Notes: a model not told the origin generated them from the letters alone. 64,000 nt of DNA from Vibrio anguillarum (GCF_001989995.2 NZ_JAHGUP010000029.1:28798-92797); one strand, 5' to 3'. Positions 21,053 to 28,994 are shown, counted from the stretch's first letter. Made by a program: numbers and translations.

Positions 21053-21582
21053 TTTGTATCCCTACTCTTCTATTTCTCATGTTCTTTATGACAAGCTTAA
21101 GCGAACGATGCAAGTCTACTTAGTGGTGATATTAGCTGTTATTTTGTGAACTTATAGTTGTGTATGCTTTAAAGTGTGCACTTATTAAAAAATAACTCCA
21201 AAACCAGCCAAATAAGCCTAATAACGACAAAGTGCTTTGTTATGCGTTTTTGGCTCAGAGGAGGGTGAATTAAGCATGAAGAATAAGTGATTTTCTATGC
21301 GCTTATTTACATAAAAAGTGCATAATGCGGGCAGGTTTAACCAAAGCGACCTTTTTTGCTATGCATGAATGTTTGATAAACAGGCAGTTTAATGCGGTGA
21401 AAGAGCAAATCATCAGGCAGATAATCTACTGAATTAGCAAAATGAAAATAAATTGTTAAATTAAAGTGTTTTTTATTTGATCTGTACTTGATTGAGCAGT
21501 GATCCTTTAGAAAGATAAAGATCGCGGTACGTTGTTGGTGGCAATTTTAGGCGAACCATGCCATATTTCGTCGAAATTCATT
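21053..21582. other. Long intergenic region upstream of arcA and rraB
   Basis: No gene recognised. It must hold the arcA promoter on the minus strand. A small inverted repeat ACAAAG-TG-CTTTGT is at 21227-21240 and a weaker one (AAGTG-TG-CACTT) at 21172-21183. Composition is A+T-rich. I see no clear ARG box, CRP or FNR site. Three short stretches share the core ATGCGG/ATGCGC, but not enough to call a repeat. Confidence 0.5.
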
Positions 21583-21710
21583 TATACCCTTCCGACGTGA
21601 AGTTGCAGCGGTGCTGGTTACGTTTGCTCACCCCAGTCACATAGTTTATCTATGTTCATGGGAATGAACTTAATTGCCGCCTATCTGCAACGCCAAGTTG
21701 ATGGAGTATA
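21583..21710 (+). repeat. ERIC-type intergenic repeat, copy 1
   Basis: About 128 bases from TATACCC to GAGTATA with the hallmark core GCTCACCCCAGTCAC and a TTGCCGCCT...CAAGTTG second half, as in enterobacterial repetitive intergenic consensus elements, which also occur in Vibrio. The ends are imperfectly complementary, so the transcript could fold into a long hairpin. It ends 30 bases before the rraB ATG. Confidence 0.88.
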
Positions 21711-21740
21711 GTCTACATTTAGCCAAATCTGGAGCACCTT

Positions 21741-22166
21741 ATGTCTCAACCTCAGCAAGATGACTACGTATCCGTTGAAGAGTTAATCGAAATTCAAAAA
21801 GAAGATACTCGCGACATCATTCAAGCCCTGCTCGAAGATGGCAGTGATCCAGATGCGTTATATGAGATAGAGCACCACCTATTTGCTGAAGATTTTGACA
21901 CGCTAGAAAAAGCGGTTGTTGAAGCCTTTAAAATGGGCTTTGAAGTGCTTGAAGCAGAAGAAACAGAAGATGAAGACGGCAATAAGCTATTGTGCTGTGA
22001 CGCGACTATGCAATCGGTACTGAAGGCCGAAGCGATCGATGAACAGGCAGAGAAGCTTATTCAACTTGCTGAAAAATATGACATTATTTACGACGGCTGG
22101 GGCACTTACTACGAAGGCGAAGATGCTCTATACGACGATGAAGAAGATGAAGACGACCAAGAGTGA
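21741..22166 (+). CDS. rraB: RraB, inhibitor of RNase E
   Basis: 141-residue acidic protein of the RraB family (E. coli YjgD). It binds RNase E and changes degradosome activity. The domain spans about residues 12-120 (from [17 protein letters not shown] to [16 protein letters not shown]), with an acidic tail [10 protein letters not shown]. Start supported by GGAG at 21731-21734. The leader is formed by the end of an ERIC element, so transcription may start within or before it. Confidence 0.93.
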   Translation: MSQPQQDDYVSVEELIEIQKEDTRDIIQALLEDGSDPDALYEIEHHLFAEDFDTLEKAVVEAFKMGFEVLEAEETEDEDGNKLLCCDATMQSVLKAEAIDEQAEKLIQLAEKYDIIYDGWGTYYEGEDALYDDEEDEDDQE

Positions 22167-22192
22167 TTAGGCGTTATTTACCTTAATGTGAG

Positions 22193-22220
22193 ATACCAGC
22201 CCTTTGGCTGGTATTTTTTT
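22193..22220 (+). terminator. Terminator after rraB
   Basis: Stem ATACCAGC / GCTGGTAT with loop CCTTTG followed by seven T residues, 27 bases after the rraB stop. Confidence 0.9.
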
Positions 22221-22293
22221 CGCTATGCAAAGCTAACAGAGTACTTTAGTGACGAATCATTATTTTTGTCAGCACATCTTTATTTATTTTGTA

Positions 22294-22322
22294 TATAATC
22301 GCTCAACATTGATCTAGCTCAA
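22294..22322 (+). promoter_or_regulatory. -10 element and FNR-like palindrome before the GH2-like gene
   Basis: TATAAT at 22294-22299, then TTGAT-CTAG-CTCAA at 22309-22322, nine of ten matches to the FNR half-sites TTGAT-N4-ATCAA. The palindrome would lie just after the expected transcript start and ends 7 bases before the ATG, so a bound regulator would repress. The -35 (TTGTCA at 22266) is too far (22 bases). Confidence 0.45.
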
Positions 22323-22329
22323 GTTTATT

Positions 22330-23133
22330 ATGCGAATTTCTCTTGCTGGCTTTTGGCAGCTTTCACCGTTGACTGATTTATCGATCCCGCAAGATGATCT
22401 TTGTTTTCCTGCGCCTCTTAGCCAAGTATTACCTCACGATATGACAGAAGCACACATTGCCGAGCAAGAGTGGCATTTGATGCATGATGTTGAGGTGGAT
22501 GAAGTGATGCTTGGTTTTGCTGCAATTGATCTTGTGCTTGAGGGGATCGATTTTTATGCGGAAATACGTTTAAACGGTGTGGCACTATTTGATTGTGATG
22601 GCAGTCAAGCGGTGTATAAAAAAGACATTCGGCCTTTGCTGCAACTCGGCCGCAATCGATTCGAAATTTTGTTTGTTGAGCAAGAAGAAGAGTGGTTGCT
22701 GGAGGATCAAGATTTACCGCAATTATGCCCATTGGGACACCACTCGGTGAAGAAATACGATGAGCGAATGGGTATTTGGCAAGAGCCTTATCTGCAATGT
22801 ATTCGTCATGTTCGTTTGGAGCATGTTACCACTGAACAAATCTGGCACTATGGTGGTGGCTGTGAGTTTTTGGTTCACTTACATTATCAAACCTATGCAC
22901 CAGGATTAGTTTCCGCGGTGGTGAAATTTAATGGTATGAGCTATCAGTTACCTATTGATGTGCGCCATCAGCACGCCAGTGCTTTATTTCAAGTGGAAGC
23001 GCCGAAGTACGCAGATCTTACACAGCTTAACCCGAATGATTTGTATACCTTATCGGTGCAACTTGATGGTCAGCAGCAATCCTTCCATATCGCGTTAAGC
23101 GAAGATCTCTGTGTTACCCATTTTCCTATCTGA
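22330..23133 (+). CDS. Stand-alone GH2-type sandwich protein, no catalytic domain (function unknown)
   Basis: 267-residue cytosolic protein without signal peptide or membrane segment. About residues 30-160 resemble the N-terminal jelly-roll of glycoside hydrolase family 2 beta-mannosidases: EWHLMHDVEV, LEGIDFYAEIRLNG, DIRPLLQLGRNRFEILF and the domain-closing ERMGIWQEPYLQ. About residues 165-265 look like the immunoglobulin-like second domain. The TIM barrel with the catalytic Glu residues is absent, and the frame ends cleanly, so it is not a simple truncation within the window. The start lacks a clear Shine-Dalgarno. The gene is convergent, 11 bases from the DUF2061 gene. A sugar-binding or scaffold role is only a guess. 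Confidence 0.7.
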   Translation: MRISLAGFWQLSPLTDLSIPQDDLCFPAPLSQVLPHDMTEAHIAEQEWHLMHDVEVDEVMLGFAAIDLVLEGIDFYAEIRLNGVALFDCDGSQAVYKKDIRPLLQLGRNRFEILFVEQEEEWLLEDQDLPQLCPLGHHSVKKYDERMGIWQEPYLQCIRHVRLEHVTTEQIWHYGGGCEFLVHLHYQTYAPGLVSAVVKFNGMSYQLPIDVRHQHASALFQVEAPKYADLTQLNPNDLYTLSVQLDGQQQSFHIALSEDLCVTHFPI

Positions 23134-23144
23134 TCAACGTACAG

Positions 23145-23537
23145 TTAATGAGAGCATTTCATTGGTGACCATTCTTGCGGATGCCTCTTTTGCCAGAACT
23201 TCTCGTAGAAGTAGTAAGCACACGTATTAATGCTCGGTTCGATCATGGCTAAAACACCACCAATGACAAAACTTCCGGTCATGATATATGCCACGCTAAA
23301 TGCAACACTGAAGTGCACTACAGCAAAGCTACCTGTTTTAATTTTGGCCGATTGTGAGTAGCGGCGCAGTGGGGCGTAGTGCGCCCATACTTTTTCGTGA
23401 AAGTAAAAAGCAACGGTATTGACCATCGGCTCAAGCATGGCAATCAGACTACCAAGAATAATGTCGCCCGTAAGTAGATAAACGACGGTAAACGCAATAC
23501 TGAAATGGATCGCGGCAAAGCTAAGCGTTTTTTTCAT
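23145..23537 (-). CDS. DUF2061 tandem-repeat membrane protein
   Basis: 130-residue membrane protein built of two copies of the same unit (about residues 1-55 and 65-118): K-x-x-S/G-F-A-A/V-x-H-F-S-I/V-A-F-x-V-x-Y, then TGD/S...G, M-x-E-P, and Y-F-H/Y-E-K-x-W. This is the DUF2061 layout. Start ATG at 23537 is preferred because of TTTAGGTG upstream; a GTG three codons earlier overlaps that site. Function unknown. A Fur-like box lies in its promoter region, so iron control is likely. Confidence 0.8.
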   Translation of the reverse strand: MKKTLSFAAIHFSIAFTVVYLLTGDIILGSLIAMLEPMVNTVAFYFHEKVWAHYAPLRRYSQSAKIKTGSFAVVHFSVAFSVAYIMTGSFVIGGVLAMIEPSINTCAYYFYEKFWQKRHPQEWSPMKCSH

Positions 23538-23576
23538 AATGTTCACCTAAACGGTTATCGGGTTGATGTAAACATT

Positions 23577-23595
23577 ATTGATAATTATTCTCAAC
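23577..23595 (-). promoter_or_regulatory. Fur-like box upstream of the DUF2061 gene
   Basis: GATAATTATTCTC at 23580-23592 fits the GANAATNATTNTC core of the Vibrio/E. coli Fur consensus at every defined position. On the minus strand it lies about 40-58 bases before the ATG and overlaps a plausible promoter (TTTACT, 17 bases, AATAAT). Site function is inferred from the match and position. Confidence 0.68.
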
Positions 23596-23660
23596 AAGTA
23601 AAGATAATTGAGCCTATTAGTTTGATAGCCAATTCCTAACTGAGGCGCTTGTCGTTGGCA

Positions 23661-23690
23661 TAAAAAAAAGCGCCTCATGCGCTTTTTTAT
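23661..23690 (-). terminator. Terminator after the usp gene
   Basis: AAAAAAAAGCGCCTCATGCGCTTTTTTA: stem AAAGCGC / GCGCTTT with flanking A and T runs, 16 bases past the stop of the universal stress protein gene. It separates that gene from the DUF2061 gene on the same strand. Confidence 0.85.
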
Positions 23691-23705
23691 GACGATGCAG
23701 GGTTT

Positions 23706-24143
23706 CTATCCTTGCGGTTTGACAACCAGTACATTGATTGGCGAGTTTTGCACTACTTTACTGGCCACCGATCCCAGCATCACTTTATCGATCTTCGATC
23801 GTTTATGGCTTGGCATGATAATCAAATCAGCTCCGAGCTTTTCTGCGTAATCTAAAATGGTGGTGTAGGCTTTACCTTCCGCTACATGCAGTTTGTAGAT
23901 TATTTCGTCAGCGATATGTTGATCAGCAAACTGTTTTAGCTGTTGCTTGACGTCTTCTTTCATTTTCGCCGCGGCATCTTTCGGGAAGTATGTGGCGACC
24001 ATCGACATGTGGATACCAGGTAATACATTTAAAAGATGAATTTCAGCATTGGAATGTGTCGCGTGCCAAACAGCAAGTTCAACGGCTTTGTCAGAAAAGC
24101 CTTTTTCATTAAGGTCCACTGGAACAAGGATGTGTTTATACAT
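23706..24143 (-). CDS. Universal stress protein family protein next to TRAP transporter
   Basis: 145-residue cytosolic Usp-domain protein covering the whole length (YKHILVPVDLNEKGFSDKAV at the N-terminus, LGADLIIMPSH and NVLVVKP at the C-terminus). The ATP-loop region reads PSHKRSKIDKVMLGS, so the two Gly of the G-2x-G-9x-G(S/T) motif are Pro and Lys; only the final GS is kept. ATP binding is therefore doubtful. It lies 84 bases downstream of the TRAP permease on the same strand. In Halomonas a Usp protein (TeaD) in the same position controls the ectoine TRAP transporter, which suggests a similar regulatory task here. Confidence 0.88.
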   Translation of the reverse strand: MYKHILVPVDLNEKGFSDKAVELAVWHATHSNAEIHLLNVLPGIHMSMVATYFPKDAAAKMKEDVKQQLKQFADQHIADEIIYKLHVAEGKAYTTILDYAEKLGADLIIMPSHKRSKIDKVMLGSVASKVVQNSPINVLVVKPQG

Positions 24144-24199
24144 TATGGATTATCTCATCTACGATAGGGTGCTTTAGAGCACCTTGTTTCCGTAAAGTA

Positions 24200-24223
24200 T
24201 ATGCCTAGCTCGTGCTAGGCATA
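24200..24223 (-). terminator. Hairpin between TRAP permease and usp genes
   Basis: Perfect 10-bp stem TATGCCTAGC / GCTAGGCATA with loop TCGT, 4 bases beyond the TRAP permease stop. There is no strong U-run on the minus strand. It may be a partial terminator or an mRNA-stabilising 3' end. Confidence 0.65.
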
Positions 24224-24227
24224 TTGA

Positions 24228-26801
24228 TTAAGCGCGTATTTCTTGTGTTCTCATACGGCGTTTTTGATTCCAAGCTAGCGTCAGCACTAATAATAATGCA
24301 GGTAAGAAAACCCACTCTTTCATTGGCCGTTGGCTTTCCAACACAACTGAGCGGATTTCCCAATCAAAATCTATGCCTGCAGCTTCAGCTGGACTGCCAA
24401 ACTCAATCATATCCACCAGCATACGATTACTGGTTTCTTTCAGGGTTAGCCCCATTGATTGAATACGCTGTTCTGCCGTTGACGCTTGATCATCAAAAGG
24501 GAGTAGTACTGTTTTTGATAAGTAATCACCTTCAATGGTTTCACCAGCGACGATAAGCTCTATCGATTGACCCACATCGAGGTTTTCTACAATTTGCGCT
24601 ATCTCTGTGCCTGGGTGCAGTTCGGTCGCAGGATAAATCATGTCCCACCAAAAACCGGGTCGGAAGAACGAGAACGTCAGCACCAACAACAAGACGGTTT
24701 CCCACCACTTATTGCGAGTTAGCCACCAACCTTGAGTCGCAGCAGAAAACAGCAGCATTGCGGTAATTGCCGAGAAAATGGTTAACGCTAAGTGCCACCA
24801 TGTATCAATTCCCATTAGCAGTAGTTGAGTGTTGAATACGAACATAAAGGGCAAAATGGCGGTACGAATATCGTAAGCAAACCCTTGAATACCTGTACGA
24901 ATAGGGTCTGATTTAGCGATAGCGGCTGCGGCAAATGCCGCCAAGCCAACTGGTGGGGTGTCATCTGCCAAAATGCCGAAATAGAACACAAATAAGTGTA
25001 CGGCAATCAATGGGATGATAAGACCATGAGCGGCTCCCAGTGTTACAATGACGGGAGCCATTAAGGTTGATACGACGATGTAGTTGGCGGTGGTCGGTAA
25101 GCCCATACCAAGAATGAAGCTGATCACGGCGGTAAAAATCAGCATCAGTATGACGCTGCCACCGGATATAAACTCAACAAAATCGGTCATCACTAAGCCA
25201 ATGCCAGTCAAGGTGACGACACCAACGACGGTTCCTGCGGCAGCGGTTGCCACACCAATGCCAATCATATTCCGCGCGCCCGAAACCAAGCTTTCGGCAA
25301 GATCAACAAACCCAGCCTTCACTTGCGTGTTCAAATCGTTGCTCTTATTGAGTAACGACATGATTGGCCGCTGAGTGATCAAAATGAAGACCATAAATAT
25401 CGTGGCCCAAAAAGCGGATAATCCAGGCGAGAAGCGCTCGACCGTCAAACACCATACGAGCACCACAATAGGTAGCAGGTAATGAAGCCCTGATTTTACC
25501 GTCGGCCCAGGGTCGGGTACTTCTTGGATATCCATATCCATTGCACTTTCTGAGGCGTAGCGAGACGAAATTTTAATCAGAGCGACATAAGTCAGTAAAA
25601 GCGCGACCGTAACAATTGGAGTAGCGGCGTCACCAAACACTTCTTTGGTCCAACCAATGCCGTAGTAAACAACAGCGCTGAGAACGCAAAGCCCTAAAAT
25701 AGTACCCGTAAATGAAAGTAAGCTTTGCACCCATGTCGGTGTATGACGGCGAGGTAGGCCTTTCATTCCTGCTTTGCAGGCTTCCAAATGGACAATATAA
25801 ATTAAGGCAATATAAGAGATAAGCGCTGGCAGTAGCGCCGCACGGATCACTTCAACATAGGAAATACCGACATATTCCACCATTAAAAATGCGGCAGCAC
25901 CCATGATAGGCGGGGTTAATTGGCCATTGGTGGAAGCGGCTACTTCAACAGCGCCCGCCTTTGTTCCGGGAAAGCCGACACGTTTCATCAAGGGAATGGT
26001 AAAAGTACCGGTGGTAACTACGTTTGCAATCGATGAGCCAGACACTAGCCCCGATAAGCCTGAGGCTACAACCGCTGCTTTCGCGGGACCGCCTCGCATG
26101 TGGCCCAGCAGTGAAAAGGCCACTTTGATAAAATAGGAACCTGCGCCAGCTCGTTCAAGCATTGCACCAAATAGAACAAACAAGAACACAAAAGAGGTGG
26201 AAACGCCAAGAGCAACCCCAAAAACCCCTTCAGTGGTCAGCCATAAATGAGACATCGCTTTGTTTAGGCTCGCTCCTTTATGAGCGATCACATCCGGCAT
26301 GTAGGGGCCACCAAAGGTGTAGAGCAAGAATAGTGCAGCGACCAACATCAGTGGTGGTCCTAACGCTCGGCGGGTAGCTTCAAGTAATAGCACCATTCCT
26401 GTGACAGAGACCGCTATATCAATCAAGGTTGGCGCACCGGATCGACCAGCTAACTCATTGTAAAATAAATATATGTAAGCAGCAGAGAAACTGCCCGCCA
26501 ATGCCAAAATCCAATCAATCAATGGAATGCGATCGCGTGGTGAGTTCTTTAACGCAGGGTAGGCAGTAAAGGCGAGAAAAACAGCGAATGTGAGGTGAAT
26601 GGCTCGTGCTTGCGTATCGTTTAAGATGGCAAAGTTAAAAATAAAGGGCAGCGGTGAAGCATACCAAAGTTGGAATAGTGACCAACATAGTGGGACAAAC
26701 CACAAAATGCGCCCCGGCAAGCCGTGAGGGTTTCTTGCGCCGGTATCAGATTGCGCTACCATTTCCTGCACATCGGTTGACGGAGTAAGTGTCTTCGTCA
26801 T
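24228..26801 (-). CDS. TRAP transporter fused permease (DctQ-DctM type, with C-terminal DUF3394-like part)
   Basis: 857-residue polytopic protein. The first about 200 residues form the small 4-helix (DctQ-like) part, followed by the 12-helix DctM-like part with conserved Gly-rich segments (ASGLSGLVSGSSIANVVTTG, VEVAASTNGQLTPPIMGAAA, LGMGLPTTANYIV). The last about 180 residues carry two helices and a soluble domain as in DUF3394-tailed TRAP permeases of the TAXI branch. It works with the solute-binding protein encoded 287 bases upstream. The substrate is not readable; TAXI systems are linked to glutamate, C4-dicarboxylates or related compounds in some species. Energy comes from an ion gradient, not ATP. 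Confidence 0.93.
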   Translation of the reverse strand: MTKTLTPSTDVQEMVAQSDTGARNPHGLPGRILWFVPLCWSLFQLWYASPLPFIFNFAILNDTQARAIHLTFAVFLAFTAYPALKNSPRDRIPLIDWILALAGSFSAAYIYLFYNELAGRSGAPTLIDIAVSVTGMVLLLEATRRALGPPLMLVAALFLLYTFGGPYMPDVIAHKGASLNKAMSHLWLTTEGVFGVALGVSTSFVFLFVLFGAMLERAGAGSYFIKVAFSLLGHMRGGPAKAAVVASGLSGLVSGSSIANVVTTGTFTIPLMKRVGFPGTKAGAVEVAASTNGQLTPPIMGAAAFLMVEYVGISYVEVIRAALLPALISYIALIYIVHLEACKAGMKGLPRRHTPTWVQSLLSFTGTILGLCVLSAVVYYGIGWTKEVFGDAATPIVTVALLLTYVALIKISSRYASESAMDMDIQEVPDPGPTVKSGLHYLLPIVVLVWCLTVERFSPGLSAFWATIFMVFILITQRPIMSLLNKSNDLNTQVKAGFVDLAESLVSGARNMIGIGVATAAAGTVVGVVTLTGIGLVMTDFVEFISGGSVILMLIFTAVISFILGMGLPTTANYIVVSTLMAPVIVTLGAAHGLIIPLIAVHLFVFYFGILADDTPPVGLAAFAAAAIAKSDPIRTGIQGFAYDIRTAILPFMFVFNTQLLLMGIDTWWHLALTIFSAITAMLLFSAATQGWWLTRNKWWETVLLLVLTFSFFRPGFWWDMIYPATELHPGTEIAQIVENLDVGQSIELIVAGETIEGDYLSKTVLLPFDDQASTAEQRIQSMGLTLKETSNRMLVDMIEFGSPAEAAGIDFDWEIRSVVLESQRPMKEWVFLPALLLVLTLAWNQKRRMRTQEIRA

Positions 26802-27024
26802 GTACGTTATCCTTATTATTGGCTGCCTACGTCTCGGTTGGTCACAGGGTTAATTCACTGCTAATGAGAAGTGGGCTATTGCGGAACAGAACAAAAGGTG
26901 GGTTGTTAAATCATTTAAAACCCAAATGTGCCCAGAGAGTCGTTGTGAACGTAAGAGGACAGGCCATCATCGCTGACCATAACGCCAAGGGATAAAGGGC
27001 ATATCGCTCGTGACTGAAAGGGCA

Positions 27025-27053
27025 ATCAAAGGAGACGTTCAGCCTCCTTTGAT
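27025..27053 (-). terminator. Intercistronic hairpin between TRAP binding protein and permease genes
   Basis: 10-bp perfect stem ATCAAAGGAG / CTCCTTTGAT with a 9-base loop, 36 bases past the binding-protein stop, without a U-run. Such hairpins often protect the upstream mRNA or lower read-through, so the binding protein is made in excess over the permease. The rest of the gap 26802-27088 holds no gene that I can see. Confidence 0.6.
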
Positions 27054-27088
27054 TCGGTATCGCTATTGTTGGTTTTCGCGATGCGAAA

Positions 27089-28057
27089 TTATTTTAGCAG
27101 ACCGATTTCTTTGTAGTATTTTTCTGCGCCAGGATGAAGAGGAATGGAGATCCCCGCTTTCACCATGTCTTCTTTTTTCAAGTTAGCAAAGGCAGGGTGA
27201 AGACGTTTAAAGGTATCAAAATCTTCAAATACTGCTTTGACCAAATTGTATGCGACTTCATCGGACACATCAGTGCTTGATACCAAGGTTGCAGCCACAC
27301 CAAAACTGGTTACATCTTTATCTGTTCCACGATACATGCCGGCAGGAATCGTGCTGTAAGCGTAGTAAGGGTTATTGGCAACAATTTTTTCAATTTCAGG
27401 GCCAGTAGCAGAGACGAGTTTTGCATCGCATGAGGTCGTTGCTTCTTTAATGGAACCATTTGGATGGCCAACCATATAAATAAAGGCATCTATTTTATTG
27501 TCACACAATGCTTGAGAGCGCTCAGAGCCTTTGAGCTCAGAAGCCAGTTTGAAGCTGTCATTGCTCCAACCAAATGCATCCATTACCACTGCCATGGTTG
27601 CCCTGTCACCAGAACCTGGGTTACCAATGTTGACACGTTTACCTTTCAAGTCAGCCACGTTTTCAATGCCTGAATCGGCGCGGGCAATGATATTAAAAGG
27701 TTCGGTATGAAGGGAAAATACTGCGCGCAGTTTTTTATTCGGGCCTTGCTCGGCAAATTCACTGGTACCGTTATAACCATGGTACTGCCAGTCAGATTGA
27801 ACAATACCGAAATCGAGTTCACCTGCACGAATCGTGTTCACGTTGTAGATCGATCCGCCTGTTGATTCTACTGAGCAGCGAATGTTGTGATCTTTACGCC
27901 CTTTATTAACCAGCTTACAAATAGCACCACCTGTCGGGTAGTAAACACCAGTGACGGATCCTGTACCAATCGTAATGAACTCTTGTGCGCTTAACGTACC
28001 TGTACCCATGACCGCTGCTGCAATAATTCCAACTTTAATCAATTTATTCAATGCCAT
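27089..28057 (-). CDS. TAXI-family TRAP transporter solute-binding protein
   Basis: 322-residue periplasmic protein. Signal peptide MALNKLIKVGIIAAAVMGTG...SAQ, then the TAXI hallmark ITIGTGSVTGVYYPTGGAIC at the mature N-terminus. Two Cys pairs are likely (GAICKL/IRCSV, ALCDNK/SCDAK). The start at 28057 is chosen because it gives a normal signal peptide and has GGAAGGAAA upstream; an in-frame ATG 11 codons earlier lacks a good site. It binds the substrate and delivers it to the fused permease downstream. Similar proteins are called immunogenic proteins in older annotations. Confidence 0.92.
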   Translation of the reverse strand: MALNKLIKVGIIAAAVMGTGTLSAQEFITIGTGSVTGVYYPTGGAICKLVNKGRKDHNIRCSVESTGGSIYNVNTIRAGELDFGIVQSDWQYHGYNGTSEFAEQGPNKKLRAVFSLHTEPFNIIARADSGIENVADLKGKRVNIGNPGSGDRATMAVVMDAFGWSNDSFKLASELKGSERSQALCDNKIDAFIYMVGHPNGSIKEATTSCDAKLVSATGPEIEKIVANNPYYAYSTIPAGMYRGTDKDVTSFGVAATLVSSTDVSDEVAYNLVKAVFEDFDTFKRLHPAFANLKKEDMVKAGISIPLHPGAEKYYKEIGLLK

Positions 28058-28103
28058 GAATTTTCCTTCCTTATTCATTATTAACCCCATAGATAATTGT
28101 TGT

Positions 28104-28229
28104 TACACCCTTCCCACCTGAAGTTGCTGTGGTCTTGGCTACGTTCGTTCACCCCAATCACAGAATTATCCATGCTTATGACGACTGACTCACTTGCCGC
28201 CTACCCGCAACTTCAAGTTGTTTGGGTAT
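28104..28229 (+). repeat. ERIC-type intergenic repeat, copy 2
   Basis: About 126 bases from TACACCC to GGGTAT, aligning along its whole length with copy 1 at 21583 (shared blocks GAAGTTGC, GCTACGTTCGTTCACCCC / GTTACGTTTGCTCACCCC, TTGCCGCCTA, CAAGTTG). It lies 47 bases upstream of the start of the TRAP binding-protein gene, which runs on the opposite strand, so its orientation relative to the gene is opposite to that of copy 1 relative to rraB. Confidence 0.86.
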
Positions 28230-28520
28230 CGGGGGAGTTTCCTCATCTAGAAACGGCATCTTTTTCAATCCGTATGTTGAAAAAGTGGCTAAATAATACC
28301 AAAAAATCGACACATAATTACAGGAATGTTAAAAAATGTAGCGAAATTGGCTATCAATAAGCGTCATTGTCAGAGCCAAAATATGGCAATAGCTTGCCTA
28401 TCAAGGAGTTATTCCTCTTCCTGCTGTGACAACTTATTGCTGAAGATGTGAAGAGAATCACGCCGACTTGACTCAGTGTGATTCTACTAGAGAGTAAGAT
28501 GAAATGCGTTTAGTGACAAA
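28230..28520. other. Intergenic region between argR and the ERIC element
   Basis: No gene recognised. An inverted repeat AGAATCAC / GTGATTCT at 28454-28485 with a 16-base loop lies 36 bases beyond the argR stop and may end its transcript, though no U-run follows. The rest is A+T-rich with no clear promoter. Confidence 0.45.
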
Positions 28521-28994
28521 TTACCCTGCGTAATCAAACAGATCACAGACTGAATCAAACAGCTGCTTTGTCGTTACGTTCAGTGTCGGTGTGATAAAAA
28601 TGGTATCGTCACCGGCCACCACACCCAAGATACCTTCTGATTTGCCCAGAGAATCAAGTAACCGAGCAATAAGCTGCGCCGCCCCTGGCCCGGTATGAAT
28701 CACTACCAGCGCGGCATTGTGATCTATGTCTAGCACTAATTCACGCAGTGAACTTGATACGGTTGGTACACCGAGTTCAGCAGGAAGGCAGTAGACCATC
28801 TCCATTTTTGCGTTGCGAGTGCGTACCGCGCCAAATTTAGTCAGCATGCGAGATACTTTGGATTGGTTGATATTATCAAACCCTTCATTACGCAGGGCAT
28901 CGACAATGTCACCTTGAGATCCAAAACGTTCTTCTTTTAATAGATTTTTAAAAGCACGAACCAGATTATCTTGCTTATCATTATTGTTGCGCAT
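28521..28994 (-). CDS. argR: ArgR, arginine repressor
   Basis: 157-residue hexameric regulator, the usual family length. The N-terminal winged helix ([14 protein letters not shown], then the recognition part with QSKVSRML) binds ARG boxes. The C-terminal domain carries the arginine-binding and trimerisation motif [10 protein letters not shown]. It controls arginine synthesis and use; arcA and arcD on either side are plausible targets. Divergent from mdh, as in E. coli. Confidence 0.97.
   Translation of the reverse strand: MRNNNDKQDNLVRAFKNLLKEERFGSQGDIVDALRNEGFDNINQSKVSRMLTKFGAVRTRNAKMEMVYCLPAELGVPTVSSSLRELVLDIDHNAALVVIHTGPGAAQLIARLLDSLGKSEGILGVVAGDDTIFITPTLNVTTKQLFDSVCDLFDYAG

Noticed and set aside
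21583..28229. V. cholerae integron repeats (VCR) or an insertion sequence
   Set aside because: The two copies align with each other and with the ERIC core GCTCACCCCAGTCAC; no integron site, transposase or target duplication.
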